In this document: positions 27,989 through 39,900 of the stretch, in pieces
Numbering within the stretch: position 1 is the stretch's first letter
Layout: the number at the start of each line of letters is the position of its first letter
The notes under the pieces: model-generated
What the model saw: the letters and a program-made list of their open reading frames with translations, nothing else
What the model was told of the DNA's origin: nothing
Databases searched by the model: none
Made by a program: the position numbers and the translations under genes
From: Schlesneria sp. DSM 10557
GTDB lineage: Bacteria; Planctomycetota; Planctomycetia; Planctomycetales; Planctomycetaceae
Reading direction: 5' to 3'
DNA length: 64,000 bases
NCBI RefSeq assembly: GCF_041860085.1
Contig: NZ_CP124747.1
Coordinates: 5,288,501 to 5,352,500 of the forward strand

Positions 27989-30901
27989 CTACTTCACGAC
28001 GAAGTTGATCATCTTACCCGGGACCACGATAGTCTTGACGATATTCTTCCCTTCGAGCTGACCAGCAATGACTGCGTCCGCCTTGGCCGCCGCTTCCGTT
28101 GTGGGCTGATCTGCACCTGTGGGGATCGTGATCTTGCCGCGCAACTTTCCGTTGATCTGCACCGGGATTTCGACCTCGGCTTCGATGAGGTATTTCTCTT
28201 CGTGAGTCGGCCATGGTTCGTACGCCAGCGTTTTTGAATGTCCCAGCAGTTCCCAGAGTTCTTCGGCCAGGTGCGGTGCGAAGGGGCTGAGCATCAGGAC
28301 GAACGGTTCCATGACGGCTTTCGGGCGAACGTCCTGGCTGAGGAACTCATTCACAAATTCCATCATGCGGCTGATGGCCGTGTTGAATCCCATGGATTCC
28401 ACGTCGCGCGTAACTGCCTTGATGGTACGATGCAAGGTTCGCAGTTGAGCCGCCGTCGGAGCGACATCCTGGACCTGAGGACACAGTTGGGCCTTGGTAT
28501 CATTCGATTCATCGACGATCATTCGCCAGACACGACCAAGGAACCGGGCAACCCCTTCGACACCCTTCATGCTCCATGGCTTAACGGCTTCGAGCGGACC
28601 CATGAACATTTCGTACAGTCGAAGTGAATCGGCTCCGAACTGGTTGACCACGACATCGGGATTGATGACGTTGCCCCGGGATTTGGACATCTTATGGGCG
28701 CGGCTTTCAATCACGATCTCGGGCCGATCCTTCAGGACGAAGGCATCTCCCTTCTTCTCGACCGCCTCAAGATCAAGTACGACGGGCGTGACGACTTCAC
28801 CGGTCTTTTCGACGACTCGTGTGGTGGCACCACTTTCATCGACATTCGCTTTCAAATCGCGTGCTGAAACGAAGGGAAGTGTCGCAATATCCGTCCCCGC
28901 ATTTGTCCCCAGCACGTACCCGGTGAACTCGACTTCGCCCAGAATCATTCCCTGATTGACCAGTCGCTGGAACGGTTCTGCCGTCGAAACGTGTCCACGG
29001 TCAAACAGGACTTTATGCCAGAAGCGGGAATACAACAGGTGCAGCACGGCGTGCTCTGCCCCACCGACATACAGGTCGACTGGAAGCCACCGCTTTTCCA
29101 GGGCCGGATCCAGGAATCGCTCGGTGTTCTGGGGGTCGGCGAAGCGCAGGTAGTACCAGCACGACCCCGCCCACTGCGGCATGGTGTTGGTTTCCCGCTT
29201 GAGACGCACGCCCTCGGGCGAGGTTTTGTACAACCAGTTCTCTGGTGCCTTTGAGAGCATCGGATCAGGCGTACCCGTCGGTTTGAAGTCAGCCATTTCC
29301 GGCAGACGAACCGGAAGTTCGGTGACGGCATCGGTTCGCAACAGACCGGTCGGTTGTCCGTTTTCGTCCAGCTCGTGCCAGATCGGGAACGGTTCGCCCC
29401 AGTAACGCTGGCGCGAGAACAACCAGTCACGCAAGCGGTAGTTGACCGCCTTGCGTCCGATCCCCGCGGACTGCAGATCACTGGTCATTTTTGTCTTGAA
29501 CTCAAGCGTCGGCAGGCCGGTGTACGCTCCCGAATTGATCGCGACACCGTGCTGAAAGAAGCCCTGACTGACGTCGACGCTTCCGTCGGCCGGAGCCACG
29601 ACGTGCGTGATGGGAATCTGGAACTGCGTGGCGAACTCGAAGTCTCGTTCATCGTGGGCGGGAACGGCCATGATGGCACCGGTGCCGTAGCTCATCAGAA
29701 CGTAGTCAGCGATCCAGACGGGGACCTGCTCGCCGTTCATCGGGTTCGTCGCGTAGCCCCCGGTGAAGACTCCGCTCTTGTTCTTGGCCAGATCGGTTCG
29801 ATCCAGATCACTCTTCGTGGCAGCCTGCTGTCGATAGGCCTCCACGGCCGCACGTTGCTCAGGAGTCGTCAACACGGCCACCGCCGGATGCTCAGGGGCG
29901 AGGACCATGTACGTCACGCCGAAGAGCGTGTCAGGACGCGTCGTATAAATTCGCAAGACATCGGGTGAAGCTTCCCGCGGGAAGCCATTCGTCGCACGGT
30001 TTGCCTTCCATTCTTCGTAAGCGGGGCCGTGCTGTCCGACGTAGAAATCGACTTCCGCACCTTCGCTGCGGCCGATCCAGTTTTTCTGCATCAGCTTGAT
30101 CGATTCGGGCCATTGAAGATCGTCCAGCTCGTTCGCCAGACGGTCTCCGTAGGCGGTGATCCGCAGCAACCATTGGCGCAGCGGCACTCGCTCGACCGGA
30201 TGCCCGCCTCGTTCGCTCTTCCCATCGACGATCTCTTCGTTAGCGAGCACCGTTCCCAGTGCGGGACACCAGTTGACCGGGGCTTCATGCTGATAAGCCA
30301 GCCGGTGCTGATCCTGGTAGCGCCTCACCGCGTCACTGCCGCGAGAGGCGATGTCGGCGGGAATCGGCAGGTCGGCGATCGGGCGACCCCGTCCTGTACG
30401 GGCCTTACCGTCGGGACCGGTCCATTCATGAGCGGGATCGTACCAGGTGTCGAAAAGCTGGAGGAAGATCCACTGTGTCCAGCGGTAGTATTCGGGATCT
30501 GTCGTCGCGAACTCGCGGCTCCAGTCATAACTGAAACCGAGTGACTTCAGTTGCCGCTTGAACGTTTCGATGTTTTTGGCCGTCGTGACGGCGGGATGAG
30601 TTCCGGTCTTGATCGCGTAGTCTTCGGCGGGCAATCCGAAGGCATCCCAGCCCATCGGGTGCAGCACCTGCTTGCCCCGCATGCGGTTAAAGCGGCAGAC
30701 GATGTCCGTCGCGGTGTATCCTTCGGGGTGTCCGACATGCAGACCCGCTCCCGACGGATAGGGAAACATATCGAGGACATAGAGTTTGTCTGACGCATCG
30801 GCACTGGTACCGGCCGGATCAACTTGAAACGTCTGGTGTTCGTCCCAGTAGGCCTGCCACTTGGCTTCAATCCGCTTGACGTCGTCATCGTAACGAGGCA
30901 T
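27989..30901 (-). CDS. leuS: Leucyl-tRNA synthetase
   Basis: 970 residues; charges tRNA-Leu. Class I signatures are present: the HIGH-type HVGH at residues 55-58 in the context [16 protein letters not shown], and KMSKSRGN at about residue 736. The CP1 editing domain is intact ([20 protein letters not shown], with the conserved Asp of the editing pocket in [12 protein letters not shown]). The C-terminal part has the anticodon-binding helices and the closing lysine-rich subdomain. The frame runs upstream to 30994, but the ATG at 30901 gives the standard [16 protein letters not shown] start. A 299-base leader separates it from purK on the same strand. Confidence 0.97.
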   Translation of the reverse strand: MPRYDDDVKRIEAKWQAYWDEHQTFQVDPAGTSADASDKLYVLDMFPYPSGAGLHVGHPEGYTATDIVCRFNRMRGKQVLHPMGWDAFGLPAEDYAIKTGTHPAVTTAKNIETFKRQLKSLGFSYDWSREFATTDPEYYRWTQWIFLQLFDTWYDPAHEWTGPDGKARTGRGRPIADLPIPADIASRGSDAVRRYQDQHRLAYQHEAPVNWCPALGTVLANEEIVDGKSERGGHPVERVPLRQWLLRITAYGDRLANELDDLQWPESIKLMQKNWIGRSEGAEVDFYVGQHGPAYEEWKANRATNGFPREASPDVLRIYTTRPDTLFGVTYMVLAPEHPAVAVLTTPEQRAAVEAYRQQAATKSDLDRTDLAKNKSGVFTGGYATNPMNGEQVPVWIADYVLMSYGTGAIMAVPAHDERDFEFATQFQIPITHVVAPADGSVDVSQGFFQHGVAINSGAYTGLPTLEFKTKMTSDLQSAGIGRKAVNYRLRDWLFSRQRYWGEPFPIWHELDENGQPTGLLRTDAVTELPVRLPEMADFKPTGTPDPMLSKAPENWLYKTSPEGVRLKRETNTMPQWAGSCWYYLRFADPQNTERFLDPALEKRWLPVDLYVGGAEHAVLHLLYSRFWHKVLFDRGHVSTAEPFQRLVNQGMILGEVEFTGYVLGTNAGTDIATLPFVSARDLKANVDESGATTRVVEKTGEVVTPVVLDLEAVEKKGDAFVLKDRPEIVIESRAHKMSKSRGNVINPDVVVNQFGADSLRLYEMFMGPLEAVKPWSMKGVEGVARFLGRVWRMIVDESNDTKAQLCPQVQDVAPTAAQLRTLHRTIKAVTRDVESMGFNTAISRMMEFVNEFLSQDVRPKAVMEPFVLMLSPFAPHLAEELWELLGHSKTLAYEPWPTHEEKYLIEAEVEIPVQINGKLRGKITIPTGADQPTTEAAAKADAVIAGQLEGKNIVKTIVVPGKMINFVVK

Positions 30902-31161
30902 GACCTTCAGTCCGTTTCCGTATTCAAAAATGGTGTCAAGTTGTGATGATTCAGCATCAGGTGGGACGGAATTGTCTCTATCCGCGGACTGCAAGAGGAC
31001 ACCTCGATGCGCTCTTCAGGTTCGGATCACGACAAGTCCGGATCCAGGCGTCGCGAGAAATCGGCTTCCCACCGGTGTCACCCAGGCCGTTTCCGGCTTT
31101 CATCAGGAACTCCGTCTGGCCCCGAAATCATAGCGGTTTGGCAGGTTCGTACAATTTCGGT

Positions 31162-31183
31162 CGCTCCCCCGGAGGGGGGAGCG
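31162..31183. repeat. Strong GC hairpin between purK and leuS
   Basis: CGCTCCCCC pairs with GGGGGAGCG, leaving only a tiny loop, 18 bases past the purK stop on the minus strand. No U-run follows. Its position suggests a 3'-end or stability element of the purE-purK message. Confidence 0.45.
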
Positions 31184-31200
31184 TGGCAGGGGGGCCCGAT

Positions 31201-32340
31201 TCAGCGGAACTTCAATGCCGCACGGGCCTGCTTTGCCGTCTGTTCGGCTTCGTGCACAGTCGGAGCCAGCACGGTGAGGTGCCCCATCTTTCGCCCCGGT
31301 CGCGGATCCTGCTTGCCATACAGATGCAGCTTCAAATTGGGATGCCGCAACGCCGCCGTCCAGTTTGGTTCGCCGCTGTCCCAGACATCGCCCAGGAGGT
31401 TCGCCATGGCCGAGGGAGACCGGAGTTCACCGGACCCCAGCGGCAGCCCGCAGATGGCCCGCACCTGTTGTTCAAACTGGCACGTGACATGGGCGTCGAT
31501 CGTCAAGTGGCCCGAGTTGTGTGGACGGGGCGCTGTCTCGTTAATCAGTAATTGCTGATTCTTTGTGAGAAAGAACTCGACACACATCACACCGACCACG
31601 TTCAGTCGATCAAGGACCGCCCGCGTGATCTCGATTGCATCGGCCGCGACGGAACCGGGGACCAGCAGCGGACAGACGGAAATGTCCAGAATGTGATTGC
31701 TGTGTACGTTTCCGATCGGGCCATAGCTGACAAACTGCCCGTCGAGACCCCGGGCCGCGACGACAGACAGCTCACCTTCGAAATCGATAAACTTCTCAAG
31801 AATTGCCTGAGGAGCGTTCAGTTTGGCCCAGGCCGCCTGAAGTTCGTCTTCAGACCGGACGACCACCTGACCTTTGCCGTCGTATCCCCAGTCGGCCGTC
31901 TTGAGTACCCCCGGCAACCCTTGCTGCTTCGCCGCTGCTTCCAGTTCCTCGACCGATCGCACAAGTGTGAAGGGGGTCACGGGGAGCCCGGCTTCTTTGA
32001 GGGCGGATTTTTCCCGATATCGATTCTGGGATGTGTGCAGCACGGACCCGTCGGGGCGAACGGGACAGTACTTGCGGCAGACTTCGGTTGTTTCTGAGGG
32101 GACATTCTCGAATTCAAACGAGACGACGCTGACGCCCCTCGCAAATTCAGCGACCCGATCAAGGTCCTGATAGTCACAGCGGACTTCGACGTCCGCGACT
32201 TGCCCTGTCGGCGTTTCCGTGTCGGGAGAAAGGACATGGACGCGGTAGCCCATGCGTCGCGCGGCGATGGTAAACATGCGGCCGAGTTGGCCACTTCCCA
32301 GCATTCCCAGCGTGGCACCGGGCAGAATCGGATTCGTCAT
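31201..32340 (-). CDS. purK: 5-(carboxyamino)imidazole ribonucleotide synthase
   Basis: 379-residue ATP-grasp enzyme that makes N5-CAIR from AIR, bicarbonate and ATP in purine synthesis. The nucleotide-binding start [22 protein letters not shown], the ATP-grasp segments [17 protein letters not shown] and [19 protein letters not shown], and the active-site stretch [17 protein letters not shown] are all present. The ATG overlaps the purE stop by 4 bases, so the two are translationally coupled. Confidence 0.96.
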   Translation of the reverse strand: MTNPILPGATLGMLGSGQLGRMFTIAARRMGYRVHVLSPDTETPTGQVADVEVRCDYQDLDRVAEFARGVSVVSFEFENVPSETTEVCRKYCPVRPDGSVLHTSQNRYREKSALKEAGLPVTPFTLVRSVEELEAAAKQQGLPGVLKTADWGYDGKGQVVVRSEDELQAAWAKLNAPQAILEKFIDFEGELSVVAARGLDGQFVSYGPIGNVHSNHILDISVCPLLVPGSVAADAIEITRAVLDRLNVVGVMCVEFFLTKNQQLLINETAPRPHNSGHLTIDAHVTCQFEQQVRAICGLPLGSGELRSPSAMANLLGDVWDSGEPNWTAALRHPNLKLHLYGKQDPRPGRKMGHLTVLAPTVHEAEQTAKQARAALKFR

Positions 32341-32837
32341 GGAAGTGAATCTCCCAGTACCCGGTCGCGTTGACGGGTTTGAAAGTCGTGCAGTCGGGCT
32401 CGGAGTTCCGGACGGGTTGTGGCGAGGATGCGGACTGCCAGCAATCCCGCATTTTTGGCACCCGCCTCACCGATCGCCAGTGTTCCCACGGGGATTCCGC
32501 CGGGCATTTGCACGATGGACAGAAGCGAATCCATGCCGTTGAGTGCGCGGCTCTGCACGGGAACGCCCAAAACGGGAAGGACCGTCTGCGAGGCGACCAT
32601 GCCGGGAAGGTGCGCCGCCCCCCCTGCTCCGGCGATGATGACTTCCAGGCCCGCCGATTCGGCCGAACGGGCGTAATCATTCATCAATTCAGGAGTTCGG
32701 TGAGCTGAAACAATCCGACATTCATGAGGAACTTCGAATTCCTGCAGCAGTTCCGCAGCGTGCCGCATCGTTTCCCAATCGGATTTGCTTCCCATGATCA
32801 CCCCAACCAGTGGTGAAGGGGGACTGGAATCGGCCAT
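32337..32837 (-). CDS. purE: N5-carboxyaminoimidazole ribonucleotide mutase
   Basis: 166 residues; converts N5-CAIR to CAIR. The class I PurE signatures are [12 protein letters not shown], the catalytic His in [24 protein letters not shown] and [22 protein letters not shown]. The ATG at 32837 has GGAG with suitable spacing; upstream in-frame ATGs lack one. First gene of the purE-purK pair. Confidence 0.96.
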   Translation of the reverse strand: MADSSPPSPLVGVIMGSKSDWETMRHAAELLQEFEVPHECRIVSAHRTPELMNDYARSAESAGLEVIIAGAGGAAHLPGMVASQTVLPVLGVPVQSRALNGMDSLLSIVQMPGGIPVGTLAIGEAGAKNAGLLAVRILATTRPELRARLHDFQTRQRDRVLGDSLP

Positions 32838-33066
32838 CGAATCTCCTGTCGTTGCAAAGGAACCAGATCGGCGAGGGCACAAATACGGCCGCCGAACCGT
32901 CATGTTGGCGATTCCTCGCACAAGTTCAAGCAGCAATCGCTGAAACGGTCCTTCAGGGGCAGACGAGATCTACGGTAAGGCGCGACTGGCAGGGCCGATT
33001 TCCGCCTGACAGCGGTGTTCATTGCAACTTGTCGCCGGCCAGTAAAAGTATCAGTCTCGTTCGCGG

Positions 33067-34488
33067 CTATCCCGATGTCGCCGTCGGTTCCAGGACCGAC
33101 TTTTCAAACGGCTTGGGATCGATGGTGGCATGCAGGATCTTCAATTGAATGTTGATCTTCAGGCCGTCGCAGCGCTGGTGGATGATTTCGGGCATTCCGC
33201 TGAACAGCAGTGACGAATTCTCCTGGGTGTAGTAGCCCCCGATCATGCTGACTAAGCCCAGCAGGTCGCTGCAGAGGCTGAGGTACAGGAGATGGTCCCT
33301 GCGTGTTCTGGAATCATGCACGCCGAGGACATCTTTCGAGCTTTGATGGATACTGATCAGACTGACCAGTGAATTGAGTTCATGGAACCGCTTGCGATAC
33401 GCCAGCATCTCCAGTCCCGTCAGGGCGAGAAACGCCAGCACAAGATTGATAATGATCCCCAGGAAGGCGTCGACCCCCTGAAAGAGTTCGCTCGTCTCAC
33501 TGAGGCTGGGCTCATACTGGCCGGATGACATCGGGGTCTGCTCCCCGTCCAGCAGGTGACTTGCCGCCGCCAGCATGCGGGGGGTGATATCCTTGCGAGC
33601 GACGAGGTACGTTTTGACGGCATAAGTGGCGACTGGTTGTTCCGGAAAGGGGGGAATGCTGAGAAGATACCCGGCCGGGATCGTGTGCGGGCTGAGATAG
33701 TCTAATTGAGCGACGCGGGCCCCCAGGTCGGGCGATGCGAGCACAAACCCCGCTTCTGAGAGTCGCTCTGCCGCTGTCAGGGCCTGCGGATCGGCGGGGT
33801 CTTTGACGACGAACACCGCATCGATGTCCTCGGACAGCGGGGACGCTTCATCGCCCGAAAGCAATTTCCAGTCATGGACAAACTCAATTTGTGAGTCGAG
33901 TCGCCAGGCACGAAGAAAATCTTTTGCGACCGTATGACTGCCCGCTCCTTCGACGGACGTGAGAACTCGCTTGATGGCTCCGAAGTCCGGAATTGATCGA
34001 CGCACAAACCATAGAACCAGCTCCGGGTTACTCGTTTGGAACCGGGGAAGGTCTGCGGGAATTTCGACGCCCCCCTGAATGAATCCCAGATCGACCTCAC
34101 CAGCAGAAACTTTCTGGACGGCTTCTCGCGATCCCGGTACGACCTCCTCGGTAAACCGGATTCGATCATCCTGCTGCATGCGGGATTTCAGTGCCTGAAA
34201 GTCCCGATCGGGGAGTGCGATTTTGAGAGTGGTCGTGCGAAAGAACTCGATATAAATCCAGACGATCAGCAGCAGTAACGCGATTGCCAGGAACGCGGCG
34301 GGAAGTCGGTGTACTCCAAAAGGACGCCTTAATTGCTGAGCGACATGTTCTGCGTCACGTGCCGCCGTGGCGACGCCTGCCGCCAGACTTCGAAGTCCGG
34401 CATGATCGGGAAGTTCGCGTTCAACTCGAAGTCGTACGTCTTCGGCATTCTGAACGACGGGCCCGATTCTCAGACGTAGCCTGCTCAC
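33067..34488 (-). CDS. Membrane-tethered TAXI-family solute receptor-like protein
   Basis: 473 residues. Instead of a cleavable signal peptide it has a 60-residue cytoplasmic lead, a membrane helix at about 63-83 (FLAIALLLLIVWIYIEFF), a periplasmic binding domain (about 85-335) resembling TAXI/NMT1-type TRAP receptors (GSREAVQKVSAGEVDLGFIQGG, VEGAGSHTVAKDFL, DIDAVFVVKDPADPQ), and a second helix at about 342-362, then a 110-residue cytoplasmic tail. The GTG start has GGGAG upstream. No TRAP permease genes adjoin it. This topology suggests signalling or coupling to a membrane partner rather than a free binding protein; function is inferred. Confidence 0.78.
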   Translation of the reverse strand: MSRLRLRIGPVVQNAEDVRLRVERELPDHAGLRSLAAGVATAARDAEHVAQQLRRPFGVHRLPAAFLAIALLLLIVWIYIEFFRTTTLKIALPDRDFQALKSRMQQDDRIRFTEEVVPGSREAVQKVSAGEVDLGFIQGGVEIPADLPRFQTSNPELVLWFVRRSIPDFGAIKRVLTSVEGAGSHTVAKDFLRAWRLDSQIEFVHDWKLLSGDEASPLSEDIDAVFVVKDPADPQALTAAERLSEAGFVLASPDLGARVAQLDYLSPHTIPAGYLLSIPPFPEQPVATYAVKTYLVARKDITPRMLAAASHLLDGEQTPMSSGQYEPSLSETSELFQGVDAFLGIIINLVLAFLALTGLEMLAYRKRFHELNSLVSLISIHQSSKDVLGVHDSRTRRDHLLYLSLCSDLLGLVSMIGGYYTQENSSLLFSGMPEIIHQRCDGLKINIQLKILHATIDPKPFEKSVLEPTATSG

Positions 34489-34723
34489 AAATTACTCCCG
34501 CTTTATAGACGCGTTCATCGGTCTGATCATACTCATCGCCATGCTGACAGGGCGGCTGTGATAGTGACAGAGGTGATTCGGATCTTCCAGCGTTATGCTC
34601 GAGTTGACACTTGGATGAACGTGAGCAATGGAGTGCGGATCATGCTTTCGCAGGTTTCCGCTCAAGAAAGTTCAGAAGAAGGTCGTCGTTGTTTTACTGA
34701 ATCGCGCTACGTGGAGCTCCCGG

Positions 34724-35008
34724 ATGGACCCGCTTTCTCTCTTCAATGGTTTGGAAGCTGCGTTCTGGATCCCGATCGGCGCTGCTCTTTTCTTTCGCAG
34801 TCGGGGACCAAGTCGAAATCAGCACCTGGGACGTGTGGCCGCACTCTGGTTCCTGCTGTTTGGCATTTCTGACATCTTCGAAATCTTTACGGGCGCGTGG
34901 TGGCGTCCCTGGCCGCTCCTGCTGCTGAAAGGGACCTGCGTGATCGCATTGATCTGGTGCGGCATCGCCTACCGGAGTCGAAATCGTGGGCGGGGACGGT
35001 CCCACTGA
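34724..35008 (+). CDS. Small membrane protein, function unknown
   Basis: 94 residues with about three hydrophobic helices (AAFWIPIGAALFF, VAALWFLLFGISDIFEIF, WPLLLLKGTCVIALIWCGIAY) and a basic end. GGAG 7 bases before the ATG at 34724 supports this start over the longer upstream frame. It lies divergent from the TAXI-like gene. I recognise no family name. Confidence 0.65.
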   Translation: MDPLSLFNGLEAAFWIPIGAALFFRSRGPSRNQHLGRVAALWFLLFGISDIFEIFTGAWWRPWPLLLLKGTCVIALIWCGIAYRSRNRGRGRSH

Positions 35009-35171
35009 GTTTCAGGAGCAGACCGTGAGCGGAGGCTGAAGCGATGCCAGCAATCCGCTCTCGCAATTCGTTTGTTCCGGTTGTGCGAATCCGTGACGAA
35101 GCGGGTAGGATAATTCCCTTTTCATCCCTTCCCCTGAGTGATGATTCTGTCTCCCCTATAAAGGAACGCAG

Positions 35172-35942
35172 ATGCTGGCGAATCCGGTCAAGAAGTGCGT
35201 GGCAACGGGCGGTGTCTCGGTTGGGACGATGATGTTTGAGTTCAATACGACCGGCATTGGTCGGATTGCCGCTAATGCCGGGGCCGAGTTCGCTGTCTAT
35301 GACATGGAACACACGGGATGGGATATTGAGTCCATCCGCATGCTGATTGCCACGACGCCGAAACCGAAGCTGGTTCCCATCGTTCGCATCCCAACGACGC
35401 AGTATCACTTCGTTTCGCGGGTATTGGATATGGGAGCGATGGGAGTGATGGCTCCAATGGTCGAATCGGCAGAGGAGGCTCGGTTGCTCGTGCAGTCAGC
35501 GAAGTACCCCCCGATTGGGCGCCGAGGTGCGGCATTTTCGATTGCTCATGATGACTACAAGAATGATTCGATTGCGGAAGTGGTTCGTTCCGCCAACGCC
35601 GAAGTGCTGATCATCGCCCAGATCGAAACTGCTGCGGGTCTGAATAACCTTGATGAAATTGCCGCCGTTCCCGAACTCGATTGCCTGTGGATCGGACTCT
35701 ACGATCTGGCGAATTCCCTGGGATTGCCGGGGCAGATGCAGCATCCCCGCATCCTCGATGCCATCGACCGGGTCCTGGCTGCCTGCGAGCGGAACCGAAA
35801 GGTCCCCGCTGTGCTGGTGACCAGTGTGGAAGAGGGACGGGCCCAGATTCAACGGGGATTTCGACTGGTTGCGTTTGGGGGTGATGTCTGGATTTACCAG
35901 TCGGCGCTGACGCAGGGGTTGGCGGCCGTGCGTGCGCCTTGA
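35172..35942 (+). CDS. HpcH/HpaI aldolase family protein
   Basis: 256 residues, class II pyruvate aldolase fold ((beta/alpha)8), related to 2-dehydro-3-deoxyglucarate aldolase and HpaI. Seen: VSVGTMMFEF near the start, YDMEHTGWD corresponding to the usual DxEH segment with the catalytic His, PIVRIPT, and the metal-side QIETAAGLNNLDEI followed by GLYDLANSLG. The typical D-L-S of the last motif is varied as YDLANSLG, which is common in the family. AAGGA lies 7 bases before the ATG. Substrate unknown; acts on a 2-keto-3-deoxy sugar acid or similar. Confidence 0.88.
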   Translation: MLANPVKKCVATGGVSVGTMMFEFNTTGIGRIAANAGAEFAVYDMEHTGWDIESIRMLIATTPKPKLVPIVRIPTTQYHFVSRVLDMGAMGVMAPMVESAEEARLLVQSAKYPPIGRRGAAFSIAHDDYKNDSIAEVVRSANAEVLIIAQIETAAGLNNLDEIAAVPELDCLWIGLYDLANSLGLPGQMQHPRILDAIDRVLAACERNRKVPAVLVTSVEEGRAQIQRGFRLVAFGGDVWIYQSALTQGLAAVRAP

Positions 35943-36185
35943 ATCGTGGACGTTCACAGGTCACCCAACTAAACTTCGTGCTCAGAGTCCTCATCCTGAT
36001 TTAACGGCCGATCCATCGGGACCGGCTGAACAAGTCAGTGTGCTTCTGAACTCACGCGCGAGCCCTCGTTGCGACGTGCCTGGCATGAGCGACATGGCTT
36101 GCAGGCGGATTCTGCTTTTGAAATGAGCTTGCCCCCTGCTGGCCAGGGTCGGCCGAGAGTACTTTGCTGGAACTTCAAGAACGCT

Positions 36186-36848
36186 ATGACTGAGACGATT
36201 CCCCAGATTCAGGCCGTTTGTTTCGACCTGGATGGGTTGATGTTTAATACGGAAGATGTCTTCTACGTTTCTGCCGATGTTCTGCTGCAACGTCGCGGAC
36301 TGAGAATGTCCAAAGGAGCGATGGATGCGATGCTCGGTCTGCGTCCGCTGGAGTCGTTAACGGCGTTTCGAGATTACATGAAGCTCAACGAAGAACCGGC
36401 GGATCTGCTGGCGGAATCTCGTGTGATCTTTCACGAAATGCTGAACGAACACCTCCGGCCGATGCCCGGCCTGTACGACTTATTGAATCTGATTGAATCC
36501 CGAAAGCTTCCCAAGGGAGTGGCGACGTCCTCGCCCCGGGATTATCTGGACGACATCTTCGAGCGATTCGAGCTCGGACACCGTTTCCCCGTGAAATTGA
36601 CGGCGGAAAGCGTGACTCACGGAAAGCCGAATCCCGAGATCTATCTCAAGGCGGCGGAACTGCTCGGTGTCCGACCCGAAAATATGCTGGTGCTGGAAGA
36701 TTCGGGGACCGGTTCCCGGGCCGCCGCGGCCGCCGGAGCCTTTATCGTTTCGGTCCCGCATGATCACACGGCCAGCCATGATTTCAGTCGATCGAAGCAT
36801 ATCGCCAAGGGGCTGAATGATCCCTTCATCTGGAACCTGCTGTCGTAG
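36186..36848 (+). CDS. HAD-superfamily phosphatase/phosphomutase (beta-PGM-like)
   Basis: 220 residues. Nucleophile motif FDLDGLMFNTED with Asp14 and Asp16, Thr/Ser motif VATSSPRDYL, Lys motif THGKPNPEIYLKAAELLGV and the acidic LVLEDSGTG give the complete HAD subfamily I set with a helical cap. The cap and length fit beta-phosphoglucomutase or sugar-phosphatase types. The ATG at 36186 removes an implausible 39-residue extension. Substrate not known. Confidence 0.88.
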   Translation: MTETIPQIQAVCFDLDGLMFNTEDVFYVSADVLLQRRGLRMSKGAMDAMLGLRPLESLTAFRDYMKLNEEPADLLAESRVIFHEMLNEHLRPMPGLYDLLNLIESRKLPKGVATSSPRDYLDDIFERFELGHRFPVKLTAESVTHGKPNPEIYLKAAELLGVRPENMLVLEDSGTGSRAAAAAGAFIVSVPHDHTASHDFSRSKHIAKGLNDPFIWNLLS

Positions 36849-36989
36849 CTGGATTTCGGACTGCCGCAGGGACTTTACCCGTGGCGGCTGTGAAAACTGG
36901 TCGAAACCCGTGGCTTGCGGTGGTTGGTCCGATTATCATGCTGGTTTGCCTACCTTGTGAAAATTGCTCAAACTGAAGTCTCCTACGTT

Positions 36990-39900
36990 ATGCCGCCGAC
37001 AGACCGTTCTGAACGTATCGCAATTGTCGGTGTTGGCGGGGTATTTCCGGGGGGCTCGAACCTCGACAAGTTCTGGCAGAACATCGCTGACGGGGTCGAT
37101 ACGGGGCGGTCCGTCCCCCCGGATCGCTGGTTCCTCGACCCGGCCAAAGCGGTCGACAAAGAGGGGCCGAAGCCGGATCGCGTTTACTCTGACTGGGGCT
37201 GCTTCGTCGAAGGCTTTCAGTTTGATCCCGAGGGACTGCGACTCGATCCAGCGTTGCTCCGTCAACTCGACCCCCTGTTTCATCTGGGCCTTCACGCCGC
37301 CCGCGCTGCTTTTCGAGATGCACGCGAGATGGGTGGCACGGAACGCTCACGGGTCGGCGTGATTCTGGGGAACATTGTTCTTCCCACGGAATCGACCTCG
37401 GCGCTCTGCCGGGATGTGCTGGGGCGAACTCTGTTCGAACGAATCGTTGAGGCCGCAGCCGTTCCGGACGGGCGGAAAAATGAGTTGAAGCGGGGGGCGG
37501 CGGAACTCGTCGCTGCGGGGAACTGGCATCCGTTGAACCGTCTGGCGGCGAGTCTGCCTGCCGTGTTGATTGCGGAAGGTTTGGGGCTGGGAGGTCCCGC
37601 GTATACGCTGGATGCCGCCTGTGCGTCGTCGCTTTATGCGTTGAAATTTGCATGTGAGGAACTGCTGGCGGGTCGTGCCGATGCCATGCTTGCCGGAGGG
37701 ATGTCGCGACCCGATTGCCAATACACGCAGATGGGTTTCGCGCAGTTGAAAGCCCTCTCTCGTGGCGGGCGATGCGCTCCGCTCAGCTCTGCCGCCGATG
37801 GTCTCGTCGTGGGAGAAGGGGCGGGGGTCTTTGTCCTGAAACGCCTCACGGATGCGGTTTCCGCAGGGGACCACATTTACGGTGTGATCGCCGGGATCGG
37901 TCTGTCGAACGATCGCGGCGCGAACCTGCTCGCACCTCACTCCGAGGGCCAACTCCGTGCGATGCGGTCCGCCTACGAGCAGGCAGGCTGGCGTCCGAGC
38001 GACGTCGATTTGATCGAGTGCCACGCGACGGGGACGCCGGTCGGTGATGGGGTGGAGATCGACAGTCTGCATCAGTTGTGGGCCGACGAGACCTCGTCCC
38101 CCGGTCAGTGCGTTATCGGGGGCGTCAAATCGAACGTTGGTCACCTGTTGACGGGGGCCGGTGCCGCCGGGCTGATGAAAGTTCTGTACGCTTTCCGTCA
38201 CGAGACGCTCCCACCGACGGCCAATTTTCAGCAGCCTGCGGCAGGACTGGCCCGGTCCGGCAGCCCGTTCCGTGTGCTGAGTCGTGCCGAACCCTGGCCA
38301 CGGCGAACAGCGGACGTCCGTGGTACTGTGGGGGCTACCACCGGCATCACCCCTCGTCGTGCCACGATCAATGCCTTTGGCTTTGGCGGTATTAACGCGC
38401 ATGTGCTGATTGAAGAGTATTGCGGACCGCATCATTCCAACATGATGACGCGGGTACCCGTTCCCGCGTCTCCGGCACAGCGACCCAACTCCACGGCAGA
38501 CCGCTCGCTATCGCCGGCGCAGGATCTCGACATTGCCATCGTCGGGGTGGCCAGTTCCCGGGGTCTCCTCGCAACCGGGGGTCTCCCTGCAACGCAGAGT
38601 AATAGATCGGATTCACTCGCTTCGGACGACGCCTCAGAGAGAGCGAAATCTCCTTCCGATATCCGAGATTGGGGCGTCACTCACTCGGACTGGTTCCTAA
38701 ACGAGTTCGCCGGTGCGGCGGAAGAAAGTACGGCAGCGGTGACGTCCGTAGAACTGCCCATGGGCGAGTTCCGTATCCCGCCACTGGAAATGCAGGACAT
38801 GCTGCCCCAGCAGCAGTTGATGCTCAAGGTCGCCGCAGCAGCCCTGAAGGACGCTGACAGCGTTGCCGATCGTGCTGACCGCAGTCCGTCGGACGCCATC
38901 GCGCTTGGCAACGCCACGGGAGTTTTTGTCGGGATCGAACTCGACCCAAATACCACGAATTTTCACTTCCGCTGGTCGATCGAGGAACTGGCCTCGCACT
39001 GGGCAACGGCGCTCAACCTTGAGCTGTCGGATGAGGAACTGACGCAATGGACGACGGAGTTGAAAGACTCGGTCAGTCCCCCCCTGTCGGCCAACCGGGT
39101 CATGGGCAATCTGGGGGGAATTGTTGCCAGTCGTCTGGCTCGTGAATTCAATGTCGGGGGACCGAGCTTCACGATTTCCGCTGATGCGAATTCCGGGCTG
39201 CGGGCGTGTGCTGTAGCGGCCCAGAGTTTGCGCCGAGGTGAACTCGATCGAGCCGTCGTCGGGGCAGTTGATCTCGTCTGTGACATCCGTCATCGGGTGG
39301 CGGTCCTGCGGGAACGGCAGCAGAATGGCGACGGCGGCAATCCGGCGTTTGTGGATAGTGCGACGGCCTTCATTCTCAAGCGACGTGAAGATGCCGTACG
39401 AGACGGGGATCACATCCATGCGATCCTCTCGCGAATCGAAACGGATCCCGGGGAAATTGGACAGCTCTTCCCTGATGGTTCGACACACAGAGGCCATGCC
39501 GAACCTCCAGCCGACGGTCGCTCCCCTGCCGACGGTTTGACGGTGGAATCGCCGGCGGGTGCTGCGACAGGATTGCTGAGGCTGTTTACAGCGGTCGAAT
39601 CGCTTTCCCGGCATGCGATCCCGGAATCTCCGTCGGGTGGCTGGATGCAGAACCGGGTGGAGCAGACTCGACCGATCACGTTGTCAGGTCTGGGCCCGGA
39701 CGGCCGATCAATCCGACTGGAACTGACCACGGCACCCGGACCCGTTCGCAAAGCGGCTCTTGCCCAGCGGGCTGCTGCTCGTGAAACTCGCGCGGCGTTG
39801 CCCGTGGGCCTGTTCGTCATCGACGGGGATTCGGTCGAACAGCTTGAGTCCGGGGTGAATCAACTGAACGAACGCGCGGCGAACGCGAGTTCTGTTGCGA

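Noticed and set aside
37347..38435. 362-codon minus-strand frame
   Set aside because: Antisense to the ketosynthase domain of the megasynthase.
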